Part shown: positions 1 through 13,987 of the stretch, in pieces | How the letters are laid out: each line of letters starts with the position of its first letter | Position numbering within the stretch: the first letter of the stretch is position 1 | Origin: Pelodera strongyloides | Lineage: Eukaryota > Nematoda > Chromadorea > Rhabditida > Rhabditidae | DNA length: 64,000 bases | NCBI GenBank assembly: GCA_036852015.1 | Contig: JAANDG010000380.1 | Span: forward strand, 62,001-126,000 | Reading direction: 5' to 3' | Translations under genes and position numbers: made by a program | Notes under the pieces: generated by a model | Seen by the model: the letters and a program-made list of their open reading frames with translations, nothing else | The model's database searches: none | Told to the model about the DNA's origin: nothing

Positions 1-967
1 GTTAAGCAGATACAAAATTGGAATACTGATGTATATTCTCATAAAACTCCAAAACCCTTCACTGCCGTTACCCACTCAATAAAGCTACAAGCTCCACATA
101 AACCCCAACTTTCCATATGAAATAAAATTTACTGATCTCACAATCCCATACGTATAATATGCTCCAGCACTGAATAATTCGCCTCGCAAGTGAGCGGCGC
201 TTTCTTACCACAGGAGTTATCATGTCGCGAACCTATCGCACTTATTTGGCGCACAACCCTTAAAACGCTCGCCTTCTTCGCAGTTTGCTCAGTGTCGATT
301 AGTTTACGAGTATAGCAATAACCAATATATTTTCCTTTCATTATATTGCTACACATATCCAAAGATGTTTTTGAATAAAAGTTTTATTTTCTTTCAATTT
401 CACTGGTAAGTTCCAATAAGCACGTGGAATACACAAAACATCAATAACACAACAACAACTTACTTCAAAGCGAGCAACCACAATAACAAACACTCTATAC
501 TTAAAGCGAAATACCGGCCAGTTTTTGAAACGAATCGTGGACATCTTCATTTTATGCAACATATGCAAATTGTATAAATTAGCATAAAAACTAGACCACA
601 ATTGACCCCAGTTAGCATAAATGCATAAAAACGCGGCTGTTCTCGATACGTTTCAAAAACCGGACGCTATTTCGCTTTAATGACAACAAACAAGGCTAAA
701 TCAGTTCAACAATAATAATATTACTCAACTAACTCAACAACTTAAACCAAGGCATTAACCGTACATGATGAAGGTAAGATCTTTCGAATAATAAAACAAA
801 AGTTATTTCTTATAATTGTTCAAGGTTTACAACTTGTCACAATGCCATTCAGCATCTGGCTAGCTAATCGAAGATTACGCAAACGTTTACAAATTCACCA
901 CAAACCATCAAAAATTACAAAAGTCAGTCAATTCTTAAGAAATTTGCAGATATCAAATAATCAAGTC
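1..967. other. Left-edge non-coding stretch, 3' of rpb-5
   Basis: Apart from the palindromic element at 501-680 this stretch holds no exon that I can support on either strand. It is A/T-rich, and the open frames in it are short and unconnected. The last few hundred bases presumably include the rpb-5 3' untranslated region. Confidence 0.5.
501..680. mobile_element. TTAA-flanked palindromic MITE, copy 1
   Basis: The element is bounded on both sides by TTAA (501-504 and 677-680). Its ends are inverted copies beginning TTAAAGCGAAAT, followed by further imperfect complementarity (a Cys-Gly-rich CCGG segment then an A/T-rich arm). The same terminal sequence bounds a second element at 61539-61709, so this is a repeated family rather than a chance hairpin. 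TTAA target sites are typical of piggyBac-type transposition; assignment to that superfamily is inference. No coding sequence is present. It lies about 290 bp beyond the 3' end of rpb-5. Confidence 0.7.
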
Positions 968-4164
<3,197 letters not shown>

Positions 4165-4682
4165 TTTCAGATTCTATTAGAATAGAGTTTCAATTACCTG
4201 AAACAGAATTTATTGAGACACATGTGATTTGTACATAAATATCACACAGTAGAAACTGAAGCGAGCGAAAACATCTGAAAGCAAAATCATCCGAACAGAA
4301 CGAAACAGAACGATTCGTCGATGCAGAATATACATCAATACATCCACAAATGAGACGAGAGGAGTACGCAGATCATGTGAACAATAACAGAATGAGACAA
4401 CAAAAGAACAACAATTAACAAAATCCTATAACTAAGCACAATTTCTACTAGCCTACTCGGACTATTCATTTCCGCTACTATACTACTATGAAGATTACAG
4501 ACATGTCAAATATTGACCAGTCCTAGTTTTGCGCTAAATAAGTTATTCTATTGGATCAATAATCTAGCCAAGACAAATGCCCTGTTTTGACATAAGCGAG
4601 ACTAGTGAAATATCACTTTCTCCCCGGGCCATTTTAGAGGTGCCATGATCTCAATTATTAAAAATAAAAAGATAAGGCCTAT
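4165..4682. other. Intergenic spacer between mrpl-13 and rpb-5
   Basis: About 518 bp of A/T-rich sequence separate the mrpl-13 stop codon from the rpb-5 ATG, both on the minus strand. I see no exon here. It presumably contains the mrpl-13 3' end and either an rpb-5 promoter or an operon-type trans-splice region, but nothing diagnostic can be pointed to. Confidence 0.5.
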
Positions 4683-7209
4683 TTATTTCTCCTTTTCTTT
4701 TCCAGGGCCCGGTTTCACATGTCTTCCCGGATTTTGAACGGAAGTTTCCCAATCAATAACATGATCATCTGGGAAGTGAACCTAAACATTTTTCACTAAT
4801 AACATTACAAAACAAATCATATTTGCATGAAACAGGCAAGTAATAATAAGAAATAGCCCTACACAACCACAAACGAAACAAGAACTCTCGTGTTAAAAAT
4901 AAGGGCAAGACTAGATAAACAAAACTATCAGAAAAATAAACTCATGAAATCATATGACATACCAGTCGCGGGAAGGCTGCCCGTTCTTCAGCAGTATAAT
5001 CGGTTGACTTCTTGGCTATATGTTGCACCTGAATCATATTTGAACTATGATGAACTCACTTCACAAGGAGGATTCGCCCTCACAGTCACATTACACAAAT
5101 TCCAATGTCAAATTAATTAATGCATCAACTATTTATAAGCGATGTGATCATTCGACACATGATTATTATTGGGCTAACAAAATAAAATCACTTGATGTTC
5201 GCACATGTAATGCATGGATAACTCCGCCTAAGAAATAATGTGTAAGTCAGGCAAAGAAAAAGTAACAAAGATCTCACTTGTGTTAGCTGGTTTCCAATAT
5301 TTTTCTTCACAAATTCGGGCATTTCAGTATCAGCAAAAAGGTGCAATCGCTGAACGTGTCGCCTTCGGAGAAGGTTATTTCCCAGCGCCTTGTAAGTCGA
5401 TAGGAAAACAATTCTAAAACAGAGTAATCATGCAAACAATTTTTATACAAGTAACTAAGTAATATCACAAATCAGATTGAAACAATCAGCAATACTGAAA
5501 AAGTGGTGCAAAACATGATTCCATAAAGCCAATGTATTTTATATTTAATAGGTAGTGAAGGAAACACCAGTAAATTGAGTTCATACGCGATCCGCGCAAA
5601 AAAGGCTTTCTGATTGTGATATTCGTCAGTACGTACAGAAAGATAAAGACACGGAAACGGGTGCAATCCGGTCCTTCAGGGTCCAGACAAAAAGGGGCGG
5701 GCCGGCCAAAAATTAGCGTTGACTTAGGGGTTTCAAACAATCCATACCTCTAGCAATGAGTTAATCGATTATGGCGGATCGATTGATGATGTTTTTATCA
5801 ACCAATAGGTCATCTGTTTGTTGAATTCTTCAACATATAATTGGAATATTTCTCTTTCGATGATATATTTAAGAATTTATGCAATTGTTTTGTTCACTAT
5901 GATTAATCAAATGCCAAGAAAAGGTGCGTACCACTCGCCTAAACCCTATAAAATATTAACCAATCAATTGATAATTGCACGCGCAATTGATTTATAAAGA
6001 TCGATTACTCCTGGTTTTAAGTTTTGAAACTTTATTCACAGTTGAAGACGGGTAAATGGCGAAATTTCCCCGCCCGGGCCCGCCCCTTTTTGACTGGACC
6101 TGGAGGACCGGACCTGTACCTGTACCTGGAGGACCCGACTGCACCCGGAAATATAGAAAACAATAAGCAAGAAACAAAACCATAAATACCAAAATACCAA
6201 CCGACAGGGATCATATTCATGAAGCTGGTAAGCCGGAATGTCTGCCTTACTCTTCGGATACCCTTTATCGAAATGGTATAATCGGTGTTTCCAGTCAAAT
6301 CCGTGCATGGCAACATCCTAAATTTAACATTTCATTATAAAAAATTTATAAATGGGAACATTCGCGCTTTATAGATAGAAACAAGTCGATGTATACAGAA
6401 AAAAACTCGCTGAACGCTGGTCTAGGTCTTTGTAAAATTTATCAAATCGGGTGAATATAGTACGGCCTAAATTACACTTGCGATGTCTGATTTTTTCTAA
6501 CCTTAACCTTTTTTTAACCTTTACATCTCAGCACAAATTGTCTATAGTTTTCATGTCTGCATTCTGCACCGTATGCACGTTACATTGCTTTCTTTGATTG
6601 TCGTGTGCGTGTGCGTAATACATTATGATTAATTATTAATCCGTCAGTTGTTGTGGTTTTTTGAGGCAACAATATAATATGGGCCGCACAGTAGAAGACT
6701 ACAAACTATGCAACATGTAAATATGCTTCCAAGTAATATTCGTTACTTTGCTACTATTCTGATATAATTTCTCCGGCTAAACATAAACAAAGTACCTGGC
6801 AATTCACGACAACAACATGATCTCCACAGTCCGTCTCGGGATGCCAGATCGGCTTATGACGTCCAGCTAGATGTTGTGCCACCTAAAATAATACATAAAC
6901 ACTCTGGTATCATATGCGACATATCATTTTAGTGCTGCCCTTTTATATAAATAGTTCAATTTATGTTTCTTGTGTTCTCTAACCAGGGGTACAGGTTGGT
7001 GCGTTGAAACACGCACGACCCACCTCCGGATTGGTAAAATTAACTGCTTGAAAATATATAAAGATGGATATAATCTATGGTTATAGGAGTAGAGTTACCT
7101 TTTCGCCGAGTCTATAAGCATCTTGTTGATTTGCATCAATAATGTGCCACTGCCGCGCAAACTGCAACCACTGGTTCGCTCGCTCAAACCGTGATAACCG
7201 TGCGGCCAT
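4683..7209 (-). CDS. mrpl-13: Mitochondrial large-subunit ribosomal protein L13 (uL13m)
   Basis: This protein belongs to the mitochondrial large ribosomal subunit. Six exons join in phase: 7209-7099, 6882-6796, 6317-6202, 5413-5278, 5028-4963 and 4781-4683, giving 204 residues. Recognisable segments in order are [40 protein letters not shown], the [16 protein letters not shown] region that aligns with the GYPGG-containing part of L13, QLHEYDPCR, and [20 protein letters not shown] near the C-terminus. The start at 7209 gives [14 protein letters not shown], in line with family N-termini; an upstream in-frame ATG exists but would add an unconserved extension. The last exon ([12 protein letters not shown] to KEKEK) is the least certain, because reading through the donor at 4962 would instead end the protein after LVCHMIS. 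Intron 3 carries an inverted repeat. Confidence 0.93.
5655..6155. repeat. GC-rich inverted repeat in mrpl-13 intron 3
   Basis: The segment near 5665-5705 (TCCGGTCCTTCAGGGTCCAG then AAAAAGGGGCGGGCC) recurs in inverted orientation near 6070-6150, where the complement is followed by short duplicated CTGTACCTG-type units. The two copies flank about 350 bp of A/T-rich sequence. It is probably a degenerate transposable element; ends and target duplication were not resolved. The short open frames it creates are not genes. Confidence 0.55.
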
Positions 7210-9011
7210 GGATTTCGCACTACAAAAATACAGTTCACCACAGCGAATAGTCGTAGCATCAAAAGTTAGAACAATAAAGAACAATCAAAATGATACAAAC
7301 AGTTTTAACAGTGGCTAGTTTTGCTACCAAATCATAAAAACACCGTTGGGAGCATCACTACCACCCAAACAACGAGAACCATTAATGCAAAAATCATTGA
7401 GAAGAAAGATACGACTCAACAACCAATCCTATCTACTCAAAGACAGCACTCACTCAATCTTTACCTTTTACGACGAAACCTACACTCTGCACTTAGTCCC
7501 AAGACACCAATGCTCGACAGATATGAATAAAGAGAAACAGAAACAACAGAAATTAAAAATATTCGCAAAAGTGGTGTTCAATTATTCACAACAAATAACT
7601 AAAGGTGTATCGCACAAAAACCCAAAGAGCACAGCACAGATTTCGTACAGGGCAAGCACAATGTTCGCACAGAAATAACACACGTAAACAAACCAGATAT
7701 TGTTCTGTGCTGCCCTTGTGCGAAATATTTGCGCACGCACCGCCCATTGCGATTAACCTAGCGCTTTTTGCTCAAATTGGATAGTTGCGGTGCTCGCACT
7801 AAATCAATTTTGGGAACATTCTTAGCACCGTGCTGTTTTCGATGTTGTCTCGAACGGAATCTAGTTACTGTAACTAATAAATCTCGGGTGGGTTTTAGCG
7901 GACATGCGGCATTTTGGGCCTCAGGCGGGAATGCCTACTTTGCCGCGGCAGAGTCCGCCTTCGGTGATTACGGTAGTCATGGCGGGAATGCCGCAGATCC
8001 GTGCATTTAACGTGCATTTCCCAAATTTGAAAAATGCAAAGGGCGGGAAGCTAAAATAGGACTTAGGGAAAATTTGGAAAATTTTCGAAGCTCATATTGT
8101 TGTGCTTTTTTCTGCGTCATGTTTCGTTGTTGTTTTGGTTACCGTTATCGTTTAGAAGTCTGTTTCATTTAGAGTTCGTACGTTCCGGGCCGCTACTTGC
8201 TACCCGTTCCCCAACCATTCCACACCTGTAAAGTAAGTTTGCTTTTTTGGTAATATTTGTATTACCAAACGATGTTTGCTGATGTAGGATTCCAAATTCC
8301 AACTGAAATATTTTAAGATACAATGGTCAATGCGCGACGTGATCGGCTGCATTGAAAACAGGTTGTTCCAACGCGTTTTTGACGTCCGCTATTGTGAGTT
8401 GGGTTTTTTCTGTATAATTGTAGACGTTTGTTATTCAGTTGTTCTGTGTACTCAGGATTCACTTGTCTTCTCGTCCCGGGTCTTTGGATACGATAGCTTG
8501 CTTTTGGGGAGTGCTTAGGGTGTAATGCAGTATCTATAATCTGTCTAAGTTCGTGCAATACACGCTATGTATATTCCTAAAAGTTTTCATATTTCTTAAG
8601 ACATGATGTTCTTGTGCCAGGAACTAATTAGCCTGTTTAGATCGCTTATTGAGAACGTAATCGCTTGCTTCAAAGTGGATGGCGTGGCGACCAACGCCCA
8701 TTGAAATCTCCTCAACCACATCCAAAGCTAGCGGTCAGTTTTTTTCTAGTTATCTTCAGTTATATGTCCCTAACGAATCAAGCACCTTGATTTTTTACCT
8801 ATATTTACTGGTAGCTAAGAAGCATTATACCTTATACCCTCTAAATTTTGATTAGGCTTAGTGTCTCTGTTTAGCTGATCCTGGGAAGAGGACTCTAAAG
8901 GCCATTTTCCGTCGCGCTGTACTCACTTATTTGGAAACGGTTAATTTTTTTCGCATTGTTATTTCTTTACAATGTATATGTACACAGTAGACTATGCCTA
9001 TTGTGTTTCAG
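7210..9011. other. Gene-poor stretch upstream of mrpl-13
   Basis: No exon chain could be supported with confidence. Around 7600-7735 an imperfect inverted repeat is seen (…TTCGTACAGGGCAAGCACAA against TTGTGCTGCCCTTGTGCGAA-like sequence). At 7879-8035 there is a GC-rich block beginning CTCGGGTGGGTTTTAGC, which recurs in inverted orientation near 10716-10885 and is therefore a dispersed repeat. Some splice-like boundaries near 8600-8940 might belong to the short gene chain at 9012 but do not join cleanly. Confidence 0.4.
7879..8035. repeat. Dispersed GC-rich repeat, copy 1
   Basis: This block begins CTCGGGTGGGTTTTAGC and contains GCCGCGGCAGAGTCCGCC. The same two motifs occur in opposite orientation in 10716-10885, so the two are inverted copies of one repeat family about 2.8 kb apart. 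They may be two insertions of one transposon family or the ends of a larger element. Confidence 0.5.
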
Positions 9012-9311
9012 TTATATTTCCTAGTATCGATATCTCGTTTAGACATCGGTGCTCGAGGGCTGATCGGCTGATGAAGGCAGTGAGAGTTGATGTCACTAAC
9101 AGAGAAGATTACAATATGGAGAGGATTATAAAAAGGTAAGAAAATTCTATTTGTTCAATCCCGTACTCCAATTATCGTATTTTATTTCGCGTGTTAATAT
9201 TTAAAGTGCTAATCTTCCAGCAAGCCGTCCGCTAGCCGCGAGAATACTTCCTCTGATTTGGTTCGAACTGCTACCTTGGTATTGGACGCATACTTTTCCC
9301 TGCCCGACTGA
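9012..9311 (+). CDS. Unidentified short two-exon coding chain
   Basis: Exons 9012-9135 and 9221-9311 join in phase and remain open. The product includes RADRLMKAVRVDVTNRED and ends RTATLVLDAYFSLPD before a TGA. The first exon follows a CAG acceptor at 9011 and both junctions are good GT-AG sites. A possible upstream exon ends at 8939 in matching phase, but it contains an in-frame TGA just after its best acceptor, so the 5' end is unresolved. If translation starts at the internal ATG at 9071 the product is only about 51 residues. I recognise no family. It could also be a chance chain in a non-coding transcript. Confidence 0.3.
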
Positions 9312-10715
9312 ATGGAATTCAAGCAACAGGTATATTTATTGATTTTCTAAATTCCATATACAAATTTTGTGATGCACCTCTACCCGTTCTATGTTTATTA
9401 CATATAATTTTAGGACCGTCTGCATGGCTGCTGAAGGAAGTTGCTTCTCAGCTTTTATGCTACTCCCTCTGGTTCATCTCATTGTCAGCACATGCGCAGG
9501 TAGGATATATTTGGTTGGATATTACGTTTGGAATGCTGCAAATATGTAAATGATCAATCTAAATAATTGCGCCGTTGTTTTTGTTGTTGTTGTCCAATGG
9601 GTAATATTTTGGATGTAAATTGATTAGGGATCGAAATACACCATGCAGTCTGCATCGTTGTATTTATTTCTAATATTTCAGAGACTACTTGCCACGGCAT
9701 GCTCTTCTAACCAGAGGGACTGGACAATCGGCAATGACCGCGTGTCGGAGCCGGAATCAGTTCCTTCCAACCGACAACTCGTGAATGTAGACGAGCGGAG
9801 CTATGCACAACAACCGCTCACACGACTACGAACATTAGGGTTTCCCTGAGGTCACACCACCCAATTCCCCTTCCTTTTCTCTGCATGTCTCACATTATGA
9901 TGATGTTTTCTGTCCCCATCCCCAGGGACTATATCCCCGAGGGAATCGGAGTGGTGAATATGACCTCTGGTGAAGGCTTCTGTTTTCCTTCCTTAAGCTT
10001 AGGTAGGTCTTAGGTTTCCTAAATAACTATGCCTGCATAATTTGCAAGATATTTGTTATACATTCCCGAGTTCACATTCCATTAATTTATACAACTTGAC
10101 TGACTTTACGACCCGATATTTGAAGAATGTACTTAATAGTTAAATAGATATAGAACTCATAGAAAGTTAACATTTCAATTTTTCACCTCATTAAGTTTAT
10201 AGCACATCCTGCCATTCTTTACGGTTTTATAGGCCAAGGAATTGCTTTAATGTAATATACCCTTGTCATTGTCCCAAGAGCCTAGTAGTATTAGTTAGCG
10301 AACCATTATCGATTGTTAGCATTATGCATATATAGTATGTATGCATGTTGTATTTTCTATATTGTAGTATGTATATCTCATAATAGACGTGTTATTGTGG
10401 GTATCCTATAGTAGAAATATGTATTTCCTATAGCGTGTTAGCAAGTATATCCCATAGAACATTTGATTACTACACTATGTTTAGTATGTTACGCTATTCC
10501 TTACATATGGCAATAATTAGTACTACATATAAGTACTACATCTGCTTTCCCTTCCTCTATTTCCTTATTTTTATTAATATGAGACGCTGAATCATTTCCA
10601 CAGGTTCTAGTATGAATAAACTGTTTATTATACATGCCTTTATTGTTTAGTAGTGATACAGAACAGTATAATGCATTCGGAGGAAGGAAGGAGGCGGGGG
10701 AACCCATAATAAAAG

Positions 10716-10885
10716 TGCTAATCTTCCGCGAATTGCCGGCACTTTGCATGCACCCCGCTTCCTTCCCGCGGCAGGGTCCGCAAGCAGGAATGCGGTCAAC
10801 AAGAGGGCAGCATGGATAGCACCCCGCGGCAGAGTCCGCCTTTTGCCTGACCGCGGTCCTGCTAAAACCCACCCGAGTACGTAAA
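10716..10885. repeat. Dispersed GC-rich repeat, copy 2 (inverted)
   Basis: This segment ends TGCTAAAACCCACCCGAG and contains CGCGGCAGAGTCCGCC, matching the repeat at 7879-8035 in inverted orientation. The GC content is sharply above the surrounding sequence. Overlapping open frames on both strands are by-products of this composition. Confidence 0.5.
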
Positions 10886-10921
10886 TTTTCGTAAATTGCA
10901 TGCAAATCGCGGCGCAGCGTT

Positions 10922-10975
10922 GCTTCTTTCTTTCTTTCTTTCGTTTCTTTTGCTTCTTTCTTTTCTTTTCTTGTC
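10922..10975. repeat. TTTC microsatellite
   Basis: A run of imperfect CTTT/TTTC units with interruptions (TTCTTTCTTTCTTTCTTTCG and a similar continuation) spans about 50 bp. It gives a leucine/phenylalanine-rich spurious frame. Confidence 0.8.
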
Positions 10976-11170
10976 TTGCTTATTGATTGTGTGTGTTTTA
11001 GTTTTTGTGCTGCATAGAAAATACGCTCCTGACCGAAATACCCTCCCTCCGTTAAATACTGTGTTTGTTGAATTGCGTCGTTCGCGCTATTTTAGGTACG
11101 TTTGCATTGCATTGTAACTTTACTGTTTATTACAGGCGTCGCCGCAAAACCAAACTGGGTCCCCCATCGT

Positions 11171-12927
11171 ATGATGAACTATCAATACTTTCAACAACAG
11201 GATGACCCGTACTGGGCAACCGCCAAGGGTAAGTTCACATCTTCTGCCTAAATTCAACATTTCATAGTGTAATACACTCGGCTTGTATACTTATAATATT
11301 TGTATTGATGCTAGTTATATAAGTTTCCGGTCATTTTTTTGCAGACTCGTGCGCTCTGGACATAATATTTGTATTGATGCTAGTTATATAAGTTTCCGGT
11401 CATTTTTTTGCAGACTCGTGCGCTCTGGACTCGTTCAGTTGGCTGGACGACCAGTGTAAGCCATCGTCCGTCCTTGGAGACTTTGATGATTCAGTCTCTG
11501 TAAGGAGTGTGAAGGTTGAAGAGGATTGTGTTTCTGATAGTGTGAGCCATGTCAGGTGGGTTTTGAAAGCCGTTTTCTGAAAGTCTGAAATGGCTCGTTA
11601 TGCCGCTCCATTTTAGGTTACAAATTGAAAAATACAAAATCCATTGGGTTTATCCATTGGCATTCGACTGCGAATATGCGGCGCAGCATAACACGTGATG
11701 ATAACTGGATGTTTAAGATAAAGGAGGTATTTTAAATCCCCGCATGGGCCCGAACCTTCCTTATTAATGATGATAGTATTCTCATTTATAGGCCGTCCTC
11801 CGTGAGATCCAAGACTGCTCCAGCTCGCCGCCCACATCCGTACGCCCGCGCGGAGAGCACCGCAAGCACTGTGAGCACAGTTAGTACAATTGACGGGATT
11901 GACGGTGACTCGGATTCTAAGAAGGTACGAAAAATGACCACTCTTTTTCTTTCGCGGTATTTGGCTTGAATTTTCGGTATTTAAGTGCAGTATAAAGAAG
12001 TGATTTTCGTATGCATGTGAAAATGAGCGCCAAAGCAAAATGGGAAACTATGCAAGTAGAATACCGTCCATTATTTAGATGAAACTGGGCGCCAAAGGAC
12101 GAAAAGGAGGTAGCACTTCTAAGATGGCAAACTATGCGAGAGCGTACAGGGAGGCGAAAAAGCAGGAAAAGGAACACTACGAACTTAGATGCAAGGCAAG
12201 TATAAGTTTGATGTCCCTGAAGGAAATATTTATTTGTGAAGCTTCGGCTTGTTTTTGAATAGAAGGCTGAGTGCCCTGGATAGGCACTGAATTGCGCTAT
12301 CCCGTTCGTCTAATATATTCTTGTTTTAGGAACTGGAGGTAGAGAACGCCCGAATTCGTGCCAGCTACGACAATATCAAGAACAGTATGCACCAGTTGAC
12401 GAAAGACTACGAAAACCTGCGACGAGTTCTGCAGTTCGACTCCAAACTAGCCCCGCTTGTGGCACGGATCACAGGAAACTCGGCATCTTCTTCGGAACTC
12501 CCCCCTTCTGACGTTGGAGTTTGTATTCATGTTGGAGGATCCGGAGCTTCATTGGAGGTATGTTTTCTTCGTAGGTTCTTAGTTGCTTGTCATTTTGCCC
12601 CACAGTTTATTTCACTGTATGCTGGTCATAAAACTCGAGAGTAAATGGAGATTTTTTTGTCTTTGCGGCGAAAATATAATTACCATTACCGTTCGACGCA
12701 AGTGTAAGTGTAAATTTGCAACAATAGCAACTTGACTGAAATACGTAAATAGTTTTTCTCCAAAACAAAACCGAGTTCCGATTTTACGAGCCAATATCTT
12801 TATTGTATAGGTGTGCGATAGATGCAACAGCAAGACGCACGTGGAGTTGCCTTCGAAGGGTCTCGAATTCCCCTCAACGGAACTATTCGGAGGCGATTTT
12901 GATTCAATTGCGCCTTTCATCAACTAG
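11171..12927 (+). CDS. CREBZF (Zhangfei)-like bZIP transcription regulator
   Basis: Six exons join in phase: 11171-11228, 11414-11555, 11792-11924, 12079-12195, 12330-12557 and 12811-12927, giving about 264 residues. Exons 4-5 encode a basic stretch (SKMANYARAYREAKKQEKEH) followed by a zipper with ELEVENARIRASYDNIKNSM and YENLRRVLQFDSKLAPLVAR, which aligns with the [20 protein letters not shown] region of human CREBZF. After it, GVCIHVGGSGASLEVCDRCN matches the family-specific GVCLHV…VEFCSACA tail, the main reason for the assignment. The start ATG at 11171 lies 35 bases after a strong acceptor (11134-11135) that could be a trans-splice site. Intron 4 uses a GC donor, and the exon 2 acceptor lies in a 69-bp tandem duplication. 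CREBZF proteins are nuclear cofactors that dimerise with other bZIPs. I see no canonical DHxY-type HCF-1 binding motif. Confidence 0.82.
11293..11430. repeat. 69-bp tandem duplication of a splice acceptor
   Basis: Positions 11293-11361 and 11362-11430 are identical copies. Each contains the 3' end of intron 1, its TTTTTTTGCAG acceptor and the first 17 bases of exon 2 of the CREBZF-like gene. Splicing to the first acceptor (11344) would read into the second copy and meet an in-frame TAA, so the second acceptor (11413) must be used for a functional product. Confidence 0.9.
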
Positions 12928-13987
12928 CCGCTATGTCACTGTAGGAATATCCAATTAGTTAGAGATATTGCATAATCTAAATGACCAAGGTATTACTTTT
13001 GCGCTGCCAATATGGAATCGATGATCATTTTATTTTCTAGGCACTGTTTCATACTTATGCAATATCTTCCCCAGTAGGTACTTTCGTCTTTGGGTACTTT
13101 ATCCAGTAATTTTGTTATTCTTGGTTTGGAGGCTGCAAGAATATTAGAGAGTATGTGGTTTATAACCAGATTTTTAGACATTTGCTTCGTACGTAATGCG
13201 GTAATGCCTTATCCTTATAGCCTTATACCTTGATTTGTATTGCATACTGCTATTATGTTGAATACAACCGGACAACCGCGGTCATCATTTGTTCCAAGTG
13301 TGGTGTGAACGGTGAAACTTTTGGTTGTCGAGTCTTCACTAGTAATATATCGGCCCCAATTGGGGTCACTGAATTATAATACAAATTCACTGTTGTTCAC
13401 ACTGTTCTTTGTACATGTTGTTGGTTTCCTAATAAGTCCCATGTGAGTTTGATATGTTTTACACTTTGTTGTCAACTAATATGTTCTTAATTAGCGGTTG
13501 AATTATTATTTGTAATTTGCATCTAAGACTCTAAGAATACCGTGGTGCCTCTTCCGGATTGTCTGAAGGCTTCTCTTGTTCGTTCTCTTCTCTTCAGCAC
13601 TGTTGTTGCTCTTTCTTTGTTGAGGGAATAGTTCTGGTGACGCAAATGGCGAATCAGCCATTTGACGTTGGTTTCGTCTGTGCTCGGTTGGTTCGACTCC
13701 CGGAGTTCACGCGTGTGGTATTTTTTGCTTGACATTGTTAGCCCAGTTCCTGTTATGTTACATGTTGAATTAAAGGTTATATTTTAAGATTTTCACTGTT
13801 TAACTATTGGTATGTTTTGATCCAATCGTATTACCTGATACCCGTTTTATTGTCACCTTACTTGTTTTATTACGGAGATGAGTTATTATACTAATTGAGG
13901 TTCTGATTCAGGGTCCACCGTACAGCCGATCAAAGAGCGGTTCGTTCACAAATTCTGTCTTCACCCACCACAACACAGCGACGCAAA
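12928..13987. other. Spacer between the two bZIP-type genes
   Basis: About 1.06 kb separate the stop codon of the CREBZF-like gene from the next start codon on the same strand. A splice-acceptor sequence (TTCAG at 13907-13911) precedes the next gene's 5' untranslated exon and could be a trans-splice site. A 70-codon open frame on the minus strand (13523-13735) has no supporting features and is not annotated. Confidence 0.45.

Larger units (their letters stand above)
9312..11135. other. Stretch without supported genes before the CREBZF-like gene
   Basis: Splice-like boundaries occur (for example an ATG at 9430 starting a hydrophobic MAAEGSCFSAFMLLPL segment, and acceptors near 9682 and 9927), but the segments do not join into one open frame. 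The GC-rich repeat at 10716-10885 and a pyrimidine tract of TTTC units at about 10922-10975 are the other notable contents. Confidence 0.4.

Noticed and set aside
13523..13735. 70-codon basic minus-strand open frame
   Set aside because: No family resemblance and no splice partners; it lies in the spacer between two plus-strand genes.
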